Shown: positions 1-11,672, counted from the stretch's first letter. The stretch is 64,000 bases of DNA from Bolinopsis microptera (GCF_026151205.1 NC_087084.1:15764322-15828321), one strand, 5' to 3'. Numbers and translations: made by a program. The notes: generated by a model not told the origin, from the sequence alone.

Positions 1-666
1 TTAGGTGCCGTGTTAGGTGCCGTGTTAGGTGCCGTGTTAGGTGCCGTGTTAGCTGTCGTGTTAGGTGTTAAATTAGCTGTCGTGTTAGGTGCCGTGTTAG
101 CTGCCGTGTTAGGTGTTATATTAGGTGCCGTGTTAGGTGTTATATTAGGTGCCGTGTTAGGTGTTATATTAGGTGCCGTGTTAGGTGCCGTGTTAGGTGT
201 TATATTAGGTGCCGTGTTAGGTGTTATATTAGGTGCCGTGTTAGGTGCCGTGTTAGCTGCCGTGTTAGGTGTTATATTAGGTGCCGTGTTAGGTGCCGTG
301 TTAGGTGTTATATTAGGTGCCGTGTTAGGTGCCGTGTTAGGTGCCGTGTTAGGGGCCGTGTTAGGTGCCGTGTTAGGTGCCGTGTTATATTAGGTGCCGT
401 GTTAGGTGTTATATTAGGTGTTATATTAGGTGCCGTGTTATGTGTTGTATTAGGTGCCGTGTTAGGTGCCGTGTTAGGTGCCGTGTTAGGTGTTATATTA
501 GGTGCCGTGTTAGGTGTTATATTAGGTGCCGTGTTAGGTGTTATATTAGGTGCCGTGTTAGGTGCCGTGTTAGCTGCCGTGTTAGGTGTTATATTAGGTG
601 CCGTGTTAGGTGTTATATTAGGTGCCGTGTTAGGTGTTATAGTAGGTGCCGTGTTAGGTGCCGTGT
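1..666. repeat. 12-bp minisatellite, about 55 copies
   Basis: The array alternates two 12-mers, ttaggtgccgtg and ttaggtgttata, with a few variants. The unit length is a multiple of three and carries no stop in several frames, so both strands give long low-complexity ORFs (Thr-Ala-Pro-Asn / Ile-Thr-Pro-Asn on minus). It lies about 90 bp beyond the donor of the last visible exon (755-1005) of the minus-strand gene and is most simply intronic. I see no splice acceptor that would join it to that gene. Confidence 0.95.
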
Positions 667-754
667 CAGAGGTAAGGGGAAGTTTCATTTGGAATCAAAC
701 AGAAAAGGAATTACTTTAATTTAAAGTAAAGAAGAAGTATATCACATTAAATAC

Positions 755-3700
755 CTCAGTAAGTGCCTCAATCTTGGCAGTATTAGGTGTCTTGATGCAG
801 TTGTAGGTGGGTTTTATAGCAGCATCCGTCTCAGATATCAGCTCACAGGAGAACTTAGCTTTAGGTTTCAGGTTCGTCGTAGGATCAGCTTCGTCGTAGA
901 GACAATCCTTCTCCTCGCTCTTCCCTGCTCTCATAAAGCTAACGTCCTGGAACAATCCGTACACACTGTCCACATCCTGTTTCGTGCACGCTACTCCTTC
1001 ATCAGCTGGGGTGGTTACTAGGTTACTAAGTGGTTACTAGGTGGTTACTAGGTTACTAACGCTACTCCTTCGTCGGCTGGGGTGGTTACTAGGTTACTAG
1101 CTGGTTACTAGGTTACTAACGCTACTCCTTAATAAGCTGGGGTGGGAGGTTAGTTAGTTGTTAAACTTAGTGATCCACCATATCTATCAGTATTGAAACA
1201 TAGGAGGATGAGTGAGGAAGAGAAGTGAAAGGGAAAGTTCCTAAGATCAACGAGGACTTACCGACACACTTCTGCCATTGTAGCTCGTTGACCCCCGCCT
1301 CCTTCATCGTCCCCTCTTCTTCACACGGTAAACAAATTGTAGCTTTCTCATCAGAGTGATCCCCATTCGGACACAGCGTACACTCTGTCAAACCATCTGA
1401 AAGAGGGGCGTTTATTACTAGCTGGTTACTAGGTTACTAGCTGGTTATTAGGTTACTAACACAGCGTACACTCTGTCAAACCAGCTGAAAGAGGGGGCGT
1501 TTATTACAGGTGCTAGATTAAAGTAGAGCTACTAACTAATACTTAAAACTATCATAATAAGCAGGTTGCTACAGTGTAAGGTTATCATAGTGATCATGTT
1601 ACTGTCCTAACGTGTAGTGGTTGTGAGGGCAGAATATGGTTACTAGGTTACTAGCCGGTTACTAGGTTACTAGGTGGTTACTAGGTGACTAACCTGTAGT
1701 AGAGACGTGGTTGTGAGGGCAGAATAAGGTTACTAGGTTACTAGGTGGTTACTAGGTTACTAGGTGGTTACTAGGTTACTTGCTGGTTACTAGGTTACTA
1801 GCTGGTTACTAGGTGACTAACCTGTAGTAGAGACGTGGTTGTGAGGGCAGGATTTGGTTACTAGGTTACTAGGTGGTTACTAGGTTACTAGGTGGTTACT
1901 AGGTGACTAACCTGTAGTAGAGACGTGGTTGTGAGGGCAGGATTTACAGAGCCCCTCGTCACTGTACTCCCCAGCTACACAGATTCTGCACGTGCTGGGT
2001 GTCTCCCACCCGTTCCCCTTCTCGCACAGCACACACTCGCTCTGCTTCTCCGTTAACGTGACTAACGGACTCTCACACGCCTTACAGACTCCGTCATCTT
2101 TATCTTGATCCTCATTATACTCTCCTACCGGACAAGTCTTGCAGGTTTTGGAGTCCACGTACACCGTCCCTAGCTCACAGAGCACACACTCATGCTGCTT
2201 CTCTGTCAAGGTTACCTTGGGACTAGCACATATTGAGCACGTGGCGGTCCCGTCCGCGGCGCTGTAAGACCCGGGCAGACAGTCTACACACTGTATACCC
2301 GTCTGGGAAGGGATTGTTTCTGTCTTTTGTCCCTGGTGAGTGGGGAAATTAGTGAACTAGCTGGTTACTAGGTTACTAGCTGGTTACTAGGTTACTAACG
2401 TGTAGTAGAGAATATGGTTACTAGATGAGTGGGGAACTAAGTGAACGTGCTCTTTTAAAATAAATATAATATCCTTACTAAATCATATAGTTTTAAATAA
2501 GATTCAACAAAAGCAGAACAATGCTAAGAAATGTAATGAGCACGAACCTTAGAACACATGATGCACTCACTCTGCCCTGTTTCGCCGTCAGTGTGGTACC
2601 CTCCTGCACACACTACACACCCCGCATCCCCGGACCCTCTATACATCCCCACTGCACACTCATCACAACCGTCTTTATCAGTGTTGGGGACTTCACCCTG
2701 AGTGGGGGTAGTATCAGTAATATAGAGTATATTATACAGCTGTTACTAGCTGGTTACTAGGTTACTAGCTGGTTACTAGGTTACTAGTAATAAAGAGTAT
2801 ATTATACAGCTGTGGGTTTCTCTTTTAGATTATACATATATATAGTAATATAATAATATATAGAATGGAAGTTTCATTAACCAAGCGCGGTCCTAACAGT
2901 TAATTTTTCGTTTTTGAAAACAAATAACCACAAACCACTGGACAGTCTTCACATGCTGCACTTCCGGCGTTTTCAGAGAATTGCACTCCTGCGCAGGGCT
3001 TGCACGTGGTATCACCTGCTCCTCTGTACTTTCCAGCAGGGCACGCTACGCACACTGTTCTAGCTGCGTTGGGTGCTGTACCCTGGGGTATATTGTGGTT
3101 ACTAGGTTACTAGCTGGTTACTAGGTTACTAGCTGGTTACTAGGTTACTAGCTGGTTACTACGCACACTGTTCTAGCTGCGTTGGGTGCTGTACCCTGGG
3201 GTATATTTGTGAGAAATACTATATTATAGTGTATTATTATTGTGAGAAGAAACGAACAGGTGGTAAATATTATCCTAACACTAACAATATCATGGAACTG
3301 TAAAAATTAATCATAATTAAGATAATTACCATTGGAACTGTAATAATTAATTATAATTAAGATAATTACCTCTACACACTCATTGCAAGCTGCTAGACCG
3401 GTGGTAGCAGCTATCTTAGGAGCCGGACAATCTGCACAAGCGTTCAGAGAGCTGTCTCGGTACCTCCCAGCTTCACAATCCTCGCAATCAGTCCTGTCAG
3501 TATTAGGCACTTTTCCCTGGGGTAGTTCACGCGTTACAATTAGTGAAACACGCGTTACAATTAGTGAAACACGCGCTACAATTAGTGAAACACGCGTTAC
3601 AATTAGTGAAACACGCGAGCTGAAGACGAACACGCAAAACTTATTTATTCAATTCGCTGTTTTCCTTTAAAAAGTATAATAGTCGCTAATCTGTAAAACT

Positions 3701-6700
3701 GAACATGTGTAACGATAGCTAAAGGGTAGAAGGGATAGTACTAGGTATGTAACCATAACAACTATAAAGGTTTGTAACCATAGCAACTAGGTGATATTAA
3801 CTCACGACTTCACACGTTTCACAATCACTCTGGTCGGAGTTAGCGTAGGACAGGAGACCTTCTTCGACACAAACAGTGCACACGGTCAGTCCTTCCTGCT
3901 TCGTAACCTTTCCATCTGCACATAATGTGCACTCTTTTAGACCAACCTCGTAGGTTCCCTGTTTTAAGAGTGGTTATATATTTCACTTTCACTTTCACTT
4001 TCACTAACTGACGTGAATAATCTACAGGATTAATTTTCACTATTTAGAATAGCACTGATTTCCACTATTTCGGATACATCTGATTTCCACTATATAGACT
4101 ATATGATAGCACTGATTTCAAGGCATTTAATTACGATGTTGTAATATTATATGTTATATGCAGTATTGTGATAGTGTTACTCCTCACATATCAACATGGA
4201 AACTAACCTTGGGACAGATGGTACAGATAGCGAGTCCATCTGACTCTGTCACGTGACCAGATGTACAGTCCTTACACTTCCCATCGTAACCATCCTCTCT
4301 GTACTGTCCTGAATTGATATTTACTTACTTTACTACTATTACTGCTTCTACTTCTGCTGTTACCATCCTCTCTGTACTGTCCTGAATTGATATTTACTTA
4401 CTTTACTACTATTACTGCTTCTACTTCTGCTGTTACTAGTACTAGTTACTACTGTTACTAGTACTGTTACTACTACAAACTACTATGTACTAGTTACTAC
4501 TACAAACTACTATCTACTAGTTACTTCTACAAACTACTATCTACTGTTACTTCTACAAACTACTATCTACTAGTTACTACTGTTACTAGTACTGTTACTA
4601 CTACAAACTACTACTTGACCTAGTAGACAGTGAGATACTGCTACATAAGCTGGAGCACTATGGTGTAAGAGGCCTTAGCTTATCCTGGTTTGAGTCTTAT
4701 CTAACTAACCGGAAACAGTATGTTCACGTCAACGGTTGCAGTTCAGAAAAAATGGGATTGGAACATGGAGTTCCTCAAGGGTCCATTCTTGGTCCTATAT
4801 TGTTCATTATTTACATAAACGACCTTGCAAATGTAAGCGATATAGCCCATTATATTTTCTTCGCTGATGATGCAAACATCATCGTTTCTGCCGACACGTA
4901 CACTGAACTGAACATGCGTGCAAACAGAGTTTTAAATACTGTACAGACATGGGTTAAAAACAACGGTCTTAAACTTAATGTAGGAAAAACTAAATACATG
5001 ATATTCACTAACAGATTACCAGAGGATATAAATATTAGTATAGAAGGACAGCGACTAGTGAAAAGTGAACATGAACGATTTTTAGGTGTCATTATTGACT
5101 CAAAACTTAGCTGGAGCCAGCACATTAAACAGTTAAAAACTAAAATATCCAGAAATGCAGGCGTAATGATGAAACTTAAAAGTTCCATTCCGAATAAAGC
5201 TCAAAAAATGCTATACAATAGTTTAATTCAATCTCACCTGTATTACTGCGCTACTGTTTGGGGTACTAAATCTTTAAATTCCATTCAGTCTTTATTCTCT
5301 GCTCAAAAGAAAGCTATTCGCGCCACTGATTCAGAATATCATAACTATTTTTACGACAAAGAAAAACGTAAACTACCATCTCACACAAAATCCATCTTCA
5401 ACAAAATAGGAATTTTAGCTCTTCCTAATCTCATTGCTAAAAGCTGTCTAACTTTGATGCACAAGGTTTATATGGGAGTAGCACCATCGAGTATCTGTAG
5501 TATATTTGAAAAATCACCGCTTAGACAAACGGAAAGGAGAAATCCAAAGTATTTTGAAATTAAGTTCAACAGATTACGGATCACCGATTATAGCATCTCT
5601 AACGTAGGACCGCGATTATATAACAACACGATAAACGAAATAAATAAAATCCTTCCCTTCAACGTACCTAAGTTACAAGATAAGTTTATTAATTCATACA
5701 AGGACAACATTGTACGTTACTTACAGGACAAACAAAAACTTGACCTAGAAAACCTTTCGTGGACGGACAAGAACTTTGTCCTTTACAACTTCTAAACAAA
5801 ATATTAGCAAAATATAACAGCTGTAAGAATCCTAAACGTTAGTGCAGTCAAATAAATGAACTGCGATAATGCATTTGACAGTCAGTCACTGCAATTTATT
5901 CTGCAACTTATTTTTCAATTTTCACTGCCACACTTAGGCTTATCTTGCCTACACATTTTTAAAAAACGAAATTCCTTGCGCACCGCGTACTAAAATTACT
6001 TGGATTTCTACCGCTTTGATAAATGACTACAAGAAGATGGGGAGTTAATATTGTTGATTTATATAATATAGATTATTTATTCTTTAGTGTAGATTAACTT
6101 TATTTTTATATATTTTACCAAGTGTGAAGGATCAACCATACGTTATTGATATTTTTGAAATATTTAACGATAAATTGATATAATAATAAATGATTGTAAT
6201 ATTTTTATTGAGGCACATGCCACCCCATCGCGGGTTTACTACTACTACTACTACTACTACTACTGTACTAGTTACTACTGTTACTTTGCTGGATATTATG
6301 TCTAGGTGCACACATTTATTGAATGTTAGAAAGTTGTTTTAATCAACAGATACTACCCACTAGCTATCAACTATGTAACCTTGGTAACCAACTATTAAGC
6401 AACACATGTAACCTTGGTTACCAACTACTGAGGAACACATGTAACCTTGGTAACCAACTACTGAGCAACACATGTAACCTTGGTAACCAACTATTAAGCA
6501 ACACATGTAACCTTGGTCACCAACTACTGAGGAACACATGTAACCTTGGTAACCAACTATTAAGCAACACATGTAACCTTGGTAACCAACTATTAAGCAA
6601 CACATGTAACCTTGGTTACTAACTATTAAGCAACACATGTAACCTTGGTTACCAACTACTGAGCAACACATGTAACCTTGGTAACCAACTACTGAGCAAC

Positions 6701-9700
6701 ACATGTAACCTTGGTAACCAACTATTAAGCAACACATGTAACCTTGGTTACCAACTACTGAGCAACACATGTAACCTTGGTAACCAACTATTAAGCAACA
6801 CGTGTAACCTTGGTCACCAACTATTGAGCAACACATGTAACCTTGGTCACCAACTATTAAGCAACACATGTAACCTTGGTAACCAACTATTAAGCAACAC
6901 TTACCAGCCACACACGGCTCGCAGGTAAACACGGACATTTTAATCTTGCTATCAAAGAACTCTTTATCTACATCAATCGTCTTTTCAGCACCCTGGAAAT
7001 AATTTGCTTTTAAAACAGCGAAATATTGGTATGCTGGTATCAGCAATTGTGGAAATAAATCAGGATTAACGTTAATCATACTGTAATCAGCTCTAACACA
7101 TAAGAACAGTACACTATCGTGTTACCATGGTTACTAAACAGTACACTATCGTGTTACCATGGTTACTAAACAGTACACTATCGTGTTACCATGGTTACTA
7201 AACAGTACACTATCGTGTTACCATGGTTACTAAACAGTACACTAACATGCTATTATAGTTACTAAACAGTACACTATCGTGTTACCATGGTTACTAAACA
7301 GTACACTATCGTGTTACCATGGTTACTAAACAGTACACTAACATGCTATTATAGTTACTAAACAGTACACTATCGTGTTACCATGGTTACTAAACAGTAC
7401 ACTAACATGCTACTATGGTAACTAACCGCTGGGCACAGAACACAGGATGTCAAATCTGTTTTTGCAGAAATCTTCTCACTTAATCCCACCTTCGTATTTG
7501 GTCCTAATTCCTCACTACAGAGCAGGGCTTCTGTAGCCCCTGTTCCGTCGTTGTAGCGGAGGTAATAGTCACTGGTTGGTGCTGAAAAGAGGAGTTTCTG
7601 TTTCTCATTCTATTGATACTAAATAATTAGCATTATCACCTTTATTTCATGCTCACAAAGTCATTATCTTTCTGATAAGAACCAATTTCTCTTTTTTCAG
7701 CATGTTTCAAATAATTGAACCTAACTATACACTATACACTATACTGAGTACATACACTATACATTATACACTATACACTATACTGAGTATACATTATACA
7801 AGTGATTATTTCCATTCTCACCTACGTACACGTCCAGTTCCGCCAGAAGAAAGGACTTGGAGAATTCTATTCTTTTCACATTTTCAACCGGACTGGACGG
7901 TTTGAAAACATAAGTCTGACTCCTGACACTAGTTCCCGTATTGTCCTGGTCCGTAAGAGCAGGGCTGACCGAGTCAGAGTCACCTATAAGGGTTACTGTA
8001 GCGCCCTTCACTTTTAACACGCACGTACTATCCTCGTACCTGAACAGAAGTAATTACTTAATGTCTCGTGTCGTAGTACCTACTTTTTGAGACTAATAAA
8101 ATTTAACTAACTAAGTGAGATTAACTTAGTGAGAATAACTAAATTTAACTAACTAAATTTAACTAACTAAGATCAGCTAACTAAGTGTAACTAACCCGGA
8201 GAGTGTAGCTGCACATGCTCCTTTTTCCGCCGTCTCATCAGTATCAGAACCACTTGCTTTTGAGGAGTACTCGTCAAAGTTGATGTTCTTGATCACCACG
8301 TCATGCACTTCAACTCCAGTTCCCCAGGTGAAGGGAGCTGTTATACTGTCTCGATAGGTAGATATCACACCGTCTGTTAGTGTCATCTTTTCAAACCGGG
8401 AGGGACGGCAGAACTTCTGTCCGAGGAGGTCCTGGTAGGTACCTGGGGAGGGGTAATCAGACTGTTGTTAAGTGAAATAATATTATTAAATAGAATATAT
8501 TATTTTTAGTAAAGTGAAGTACCCTACGAGACATATTTAAAATGTACGAAAGTCGGTGGTTTTGCGAAGAAAGAAAAAGAAAACGTCTGAACCAGAAGAT
8601 CAAGAAGAAATTGACTTGTAATTTTTCAAATTTCATATTTTATTTTATTGATTTTCTCAAATATTGGGTTTTATTTTTGTAACATACAGACAACATGCAA
8701 TATTCCGTACCTGTTGCTATGGTTACATACCTGTTGCTATGGTTACGTACCTGTTGCTATGGTTACATACCTGTTGCTATGGTTACATACCTGTTGCTAT
8801 GGTTACGTACCTGTTGCTATGGTTACGTACCTGTTGCTATGGTTACATACCTGTTGCTATGGTTACATACCTGTTGCTATGGTTACGTACCTGTTGCTAT
8901 GGTTACGTACCTGTTGCTATGGTTACGTACCTGTTGCTATGGTTACATACCTGTTGCTATGGTTACATACCTGTTGCTATGGTTACGTACCTGTTGCTAT
9001 GGTTACATACCTGTTGCTATGGTTACATACCTGTTGCTATGGTTACATACCTGTTGCTATGGTTACGTACCTGTTGCTATGGTTACGTACCTGTTGCTAT
9101 GGTTACATACCTGTTTCACAAGGTTTGCAGGTGGTGCTAGTGTCCAAGGTGTACGTTCCGGAGACACTGTACTCGCCAGGCGGACACGGAAACTCAGCTG
9201 AAAATAAAAACAAGGTTATAAAAACAATATACTATATACTATATTTAGTTATTTAGTAGTTTAAAAGGTGCCCGGGAATATTAAAGTAAGTAAGATAATA
9301 ACTTGTAGTAATATAAAAGTAAGTAAGATAATAACTTGTAGGAATATAAAAGTAAGTAAGATAATAACTTGTAGTAATGTAAAAGTAAGTAAGATAATAA
9401 CTTGTAGTAATATAAAAGTAAGTAATATAATAACTAATAAGCTAACTTACTCCACAAATGGCCAGCCACTATAACTTCCGCCAGATCCTTGTAGGAGGTC
9501 GTAGTAAGAACGACTGAAGTGGCTGCCGTTCTCAGATCACAAGTAAAAGTGAAGGAGTCTGTGCCGCTACTAGTTGTTGTGTCAGCGGAGCAGGGTTGCC
9601 CATCAGAGTTCCTGCTGCCGGGGGCTTCTTCGAGCAGCTTTATCTCGGCCTGAAATGAATTAGTTGCTATCGTTACTGAGTTGTGTGGATGTGTAGGTTA

Positions 9701-10084
9701 GAATTATTGGAAGACAGATTAACGAAATTAACTATTTCAAAATTGTCAACTAAAAACTACGCAAAAATTATTTGCTATTTTACACGTAGTAACCATAGCA
9801 ACAGGTAGTAGTTGTAGTAGTTACTATTTTACAAAGCCTCACCTCCCAGCCCGCGACATCACTCGTCTCAGTTGGTCCGTACAAGATAATCTTGTAGACT
9901 CCGTATGGTGAGTCAGGCTCTGGCAGAGCTATCCTTAGTTCACAAGAGGCTCCAACAGTGCAGACTGCAGTGTCTAACTTCGTCTCCAGGTTCAGGTCAG
10001 TCAGCTCCGTGATCAATGGGCTGCCCCCTACCTTGAAGACCATAGTGTCGTCGAGCTTGGCTAGGTTGTCGTAACCATCCAACA
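755..10084 (-). CDS. GCC2/GCC3 (ephrin-receptor-like) cysteine-rich extracellular protein, partial
   Basis: Fifteen exons in transcript order: 10084-9843, 9649-9451, 9197-9111, 8442-8196, 8039-7822, 7581-7427, 6992-6905, 4308-4208, 3958-3806, 3516-3370, 3082-2936, 2697-2548, 2332-1912, 1396-1262 and 1005-755. All have AG/GT edges and every phase agrees, giving about 913 codons. The N-terminal third has beta-rich modules with scattered Cys that I do not recognise. From 9197 onward come repeats of about 50 residues of the form C-x2-C-x-G-x-Y-x-C-x2-C, for example CPPGEYSVSGTYTLD and CKDCTSGHVTESDG. These are typical of GCC2/GCC3 (TNFR/ephrin-receptor-like) modules in secreted or membrane proteins. 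Neither the signal peptide nor the C-terminus is visible; the gene continues below position 1. A truncated LINE lies in the 4309-6904 intron. The family call is firm, the ligand or role unknown. Confidence 0.85.
988..1160. repeat. Tandem copies of splice acceptor plus exon start
   Basis: The acceptor edge of the 755-1005 exon (exon bases gctactccttcatcag followed by intron ctggggtgg on the plus strand) occurs at 989-1014, and diverged copies lie at about 1060-1085 and 1120-1145. Copies are separated by a ggttactaggttactag minisatellite. Confidence 0.9.
1372..1505. repeat. Duplicated acceptor of the 1262-1396 exon
   Basis: About 40 bp spanning exon start, acceptor and intron (acactctgtcaaacc then gctgaaagagg) at 1372-1411 recur at 1459-1504, separated by ggttactag repeats. 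The second copy carries one change near the acceptor. Confidence 0.9.
1611..1950. repeat. Three to four copies of a splice donor with exon end
   Basis: The 3' end of the 1912-2332 exon with its donor (plus strand: gtgactaacctgtagtag, then agacgtggttgtgagggc) is present at about 1905-1945 and copied at about 1685-1726 and 1813-1851, with a diverged trace near 1611. Copies sit in ggttactaggttactag minisatellite. Confidence 0.9.
2335..2815. repeat. ggttactag minisatellite patches and intron-edge copies
   Basis: Patches of ggttactaggttactagct occur at 2357-2400 and 2745-2790. The intron bases next to the 2332 acceptor (tgagtggggaa) recur near 2425-2447. The intron bases next to the 2697 acceptor (agagtatattatacagct) recur near 2796-2813. 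Confidence 0.75.
3050..3206. repeat. Duplicated acceptor of the 2936-3082 exon
   Basis: About 48 bp covering roughly 33 nt of exon start, the acceptor (ccctgggg) and adjoining intron at 3050-3098 recur almost unchanged at 3158-3206. The space between is tggttactaggttactagc repeat. Confidence 0.92.
3302..3369. repeat. Duplicated intron donor segment
   Basis: The donor-side intron sequence of the 3370-3516 exon (minus strand gtaattatcttaattat) at 3342-3369 has a near copy at 3302-3331. Confidence 0.7.
3530..3615. repeat. 21-bp tandem repeat, 4 copies
   Basis: The unit gttacaattagtgaaacacg plus one base repeats four times just inside the intron upstream of the 3370-3516 exon on the minus strand. 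Confidence 0.9.
4288..4437. repeat. 75-bp tandem duplication including a splice acceptor
   Basis: A 75-bp unit is present twice in tandem (4288-4362 and 4363-4437). The first copy contains about 21 nt of the start of the 4208-4308 exon with its acceptor, so the second copy is a decoy exon start inside the intron. Confidence 0.92.
4438..4612. repeat. TAC/ACT-rich microsatellite at LINE 5' edge
   Basis: Imperfect tactactgttactagt and ctactacaaactactat repeats run directly into the first LINE coding bases at about 4613. A similar tactactactac tract follows the LINE 3' end at 6235-6290. Confidence 0.85.
4613..5795 (+). pseudogene. LINE reverse transcriptase, C-terminal two thirds
   Basis: The frame is open from about 4613 (LDLVDSEILLHKLEHYG, RT motif 3 region), so the ATG at 4752 is internal. 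Then come HGVPQGSILGPILF (RT block 4), FADDANI as the catalytic box in place of the usual YADD, and GLKLNVGKTKYM. The thumb and C-terminal region follow to a TAA after LYNF. The missing N-terminus means no endonuclease domain is present and the copy is dead. The RT part itself is free of stops, suggesting a fairly recent insertion. Confidence 0.88.
4613..6290 (+). mobile_element. 5'-truncated non-LTR retrotransposon
   Basis: The element starts inside the reverse transcriptase domain, has a coding part to 5795, and an AT-rich 3' region ending near 6235 in a (TAC)n tail. It lies antisense in an intron of the cysteine-rich gene. Both ends abut TAC-type microsatellite, which hides any target-site duplication. 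I place it in the CR1/L2/jockey-like group from its RT motifs, without assigning a clade. Confidence 0.85.
6360..6903. repeat. 33-bp minisatellite, about 16 copies
   Basis: The unit contains gtaaccttggtaaccaacta and ttaagcaacacat, with variants. It begins directly after the donor of the 6905-6992 exon on the minus strand (gtaagtgttgcttaat). Because 33 is a multiple of three, the exon frame stays open through the whole array. Confidence 0.95.
7090..7425. repeat. 33-bp minisatellite, about 10 copies
   Basis: The unit carries cagtacactatcgtgttacc followed by atggttactaaa; some units have aacatgctattatag instead. It abuts the donor of the 7427-7581 exon on the minus strand. Confidence 0.93.
7720..7800. 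repeat. tatacact microsatellite
   Basis: A simple actatacactatact repeat lies just past the donor of the 7822-8039 exon. Confidence 0.85.
8090..8195. repeat. aactaacta repeat at a donor
   Basis: Short repeats of aactaactaa and ctaagtga adjoin the donor of the 8196-8442 exon (minus gttagttac). The repeat core resembles the donor sequence itself. Confidence 0.75.
8708..9110. repeat. 20-bp array of X-box plus splice-donor units, 20 copies
   Basis: The plus-strand unit is ctgttgctatggttacatac or its gtac variant. On the minus strand each unit reads AACAG then GTATGTAACC, which repeats the authentic donor of the 9111-9197 exon (AACAG|gtatgtaacc). The centre gttgctatggttac is one base from the X-box palindrome. 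Confidence 0.96.
9270..9435. repeat. 33-bp repeat, 5 copies
   Basis: The unit includes gtaagtaagataataacttg and a tagtaatataaa part. It lies in the intron between exons 9451-9649 and 9111-9197. Confidence 0.93.
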
Positions 10085-11433
10085 CTGTGCACAGAGGGAG
10101 TTTTGTAGAGTTAACATTTCAAGAACACGTTTTTTTATTGAAATACAGTTTATAAGTTATAAATTAGTTACAGCAATAAGAAGAGAAATGTCACTTACTT
10201 TTTTAAAGTAGCCACCAATTTGTCAACTTTTAAATTTCAGGGAAAGATTAGGGAGAGTATTGGGGGGAGGGGGGGGAGGGCGGGGAGGGTGTTGGGGTTT
10301 ATTCAAAGGATACAAGTCTTTTACAGTCGTCTTGTGATTTGAACCAAATATGTGAGCTTCATCTTCCATCCATTAGTATTTAGTACTGAACTAGGAAATA
10401 TAAAATTGCTAAAATGAATCTAAATTCAAACAAAAACATCCAATCAGAGTAAAAGGCAATAACGGTCCGAATATTTGGATAGTCAGTACCGAAAAGATGG
10501 CACCAAAACGCCATGAGTCCCTAACCGCTGCTGCAAACTGAACTGTGAGCAACTTGTCCGATTCTGTCTGTTATATAGACTCCTGGGATGGTCTGCAGAC
10601 CACCTTTACTGAGACCCCTGTGCTCCGCCTGACCTGTGGATGTGCGGACCCCTGTGGATGAGGCGCACACCTTATCGCGTGAGTGTGTGGAGGATGCGGA
10701 GGGGTGTGTGAGTGAGGCGGGAGTAGCAGGAGCTCTCCCAGGAAGAGGTTAACTCTGAACGGGGTAATGGAGGCTGCTACTATTGTAATGGAGGTCAGGA
10801 GGCGCCGTTTTCAGCTCTCTAACTGCTCCTTGTCCTGCCAGAACTGTTACTAACCTGAGTGTTTCTGACGCTTAGCTCAGGTAAAAGGACTGTCTAGGAG
10901 GAAGCATTGTCCAGGGGCTTTGTACTGCAGGGTTATTTTGGAGATCTTGGTTAACTCATAGAACGCTCTGTATTTAAATGAGCACTGCGCGTGTAACCAT
11001 AGCAACTATTAAGCACTGGATTGAGCCCCGTTGTAAAAAGACAATAGCTCTCCGCAGAACCCTGGATCAGGTGAGATAGAGAGAAGGGAGAGGAGGAGGA
11101 GAGAGGAGAGAGAGAGGAGAGAGGAGGGTTCCTTAGTCTGCTGGTTTTAGCCCTGCTCGTTACAACTAATGTCCATAACAAAGTAGCTCGTTCCCAAGTG
11201 CACGTGTGGCTTTAAAGAAGAGCTACCCCGAGCACCCAGGGCCATGTGCAATGTGCATATGCATAGAGTAGCTTGCTAGCTTCCCTTCCAGCTAAATCAG
11301 ATCATTTACAATTTACATATTAATAAGCTGCTAGCTTCCTTGTATGCGGTACTACTAATTATGTAATAACCAGTATAGTACACATAACAGCTCAGGGTAT
11401 TAGTTTAATTGATGGTGATCAGAGCGGAGCATT
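10085..11433. other. Non-coding interval upstream of the cysteine-rich gene
   Basis: No coding exon is supported. It holds a G-rich tract at 10258-10300, CT/GA-rich sequence at 11075-11130, and a single X-box-like gtaaccatagcaac at about 10990 whose flank (cactggat) recurs near 15020. Confidence 0.6.
10505..10580 (-). promoter_or_regulatory. Possible TATA promoter and start exon of the cysteine-rich gene
   Basis: On the minus strand TATATAA lies at 10577-10571 and an ATG with good context at about 10510. The reading frame MAFWCHLF reaches a phase-1 GT that would fit the 10084 exon, but the resulting N-terminus has no convincing signal peptide. This is a candidate only. Confidence 0.25.
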
Positions 11434-11672
11434 CTACCACTACTACTACTAAGCTACTACTACCACTACTACTACTACTAGTACTAATACTACTATTACT
11501 ACTAGTACTACTAGTACTACTAGTACTACTACTAGTACTACTACCACTACTACCACTACTACTAAGCTACTACTAGTACTACCACTACTACTAGTACTAC
11601 TAGTACCACTACTACTACTACTAGTACTAATACTACTATTACTACTACTAGTACTACTAGTACTACTAGTAA
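11434..11672. repeat. ACT/TAG trinucleotide microsatellite
   Basis: Runs of actactactagtactactag and variants. It flanks the 3' side of the minus-strand Penelope fragment; a similar tract flanks its other side. Confidence 0.95.

Noticed and set aside
1-688. Long ORFs on both strands in the 12-bp array
   Set aside because: The unit length is a multiple of three with no stop, so openness is automatic; no splice or start context supports coding.
6360-9110. CRISPR-like arrays of 20-33 bp repeats
   Set aside because: The units are contiguous with no unique spacers, and the DNA is eukaryotic with introns.
8648-9256. Three overlapping plus-strand ORFs (CCYGYIPVAMVTYLL type)
   Set aside because: They are translations of a 20-bp array in all three frames and lie antisense to a donor of a real gene.
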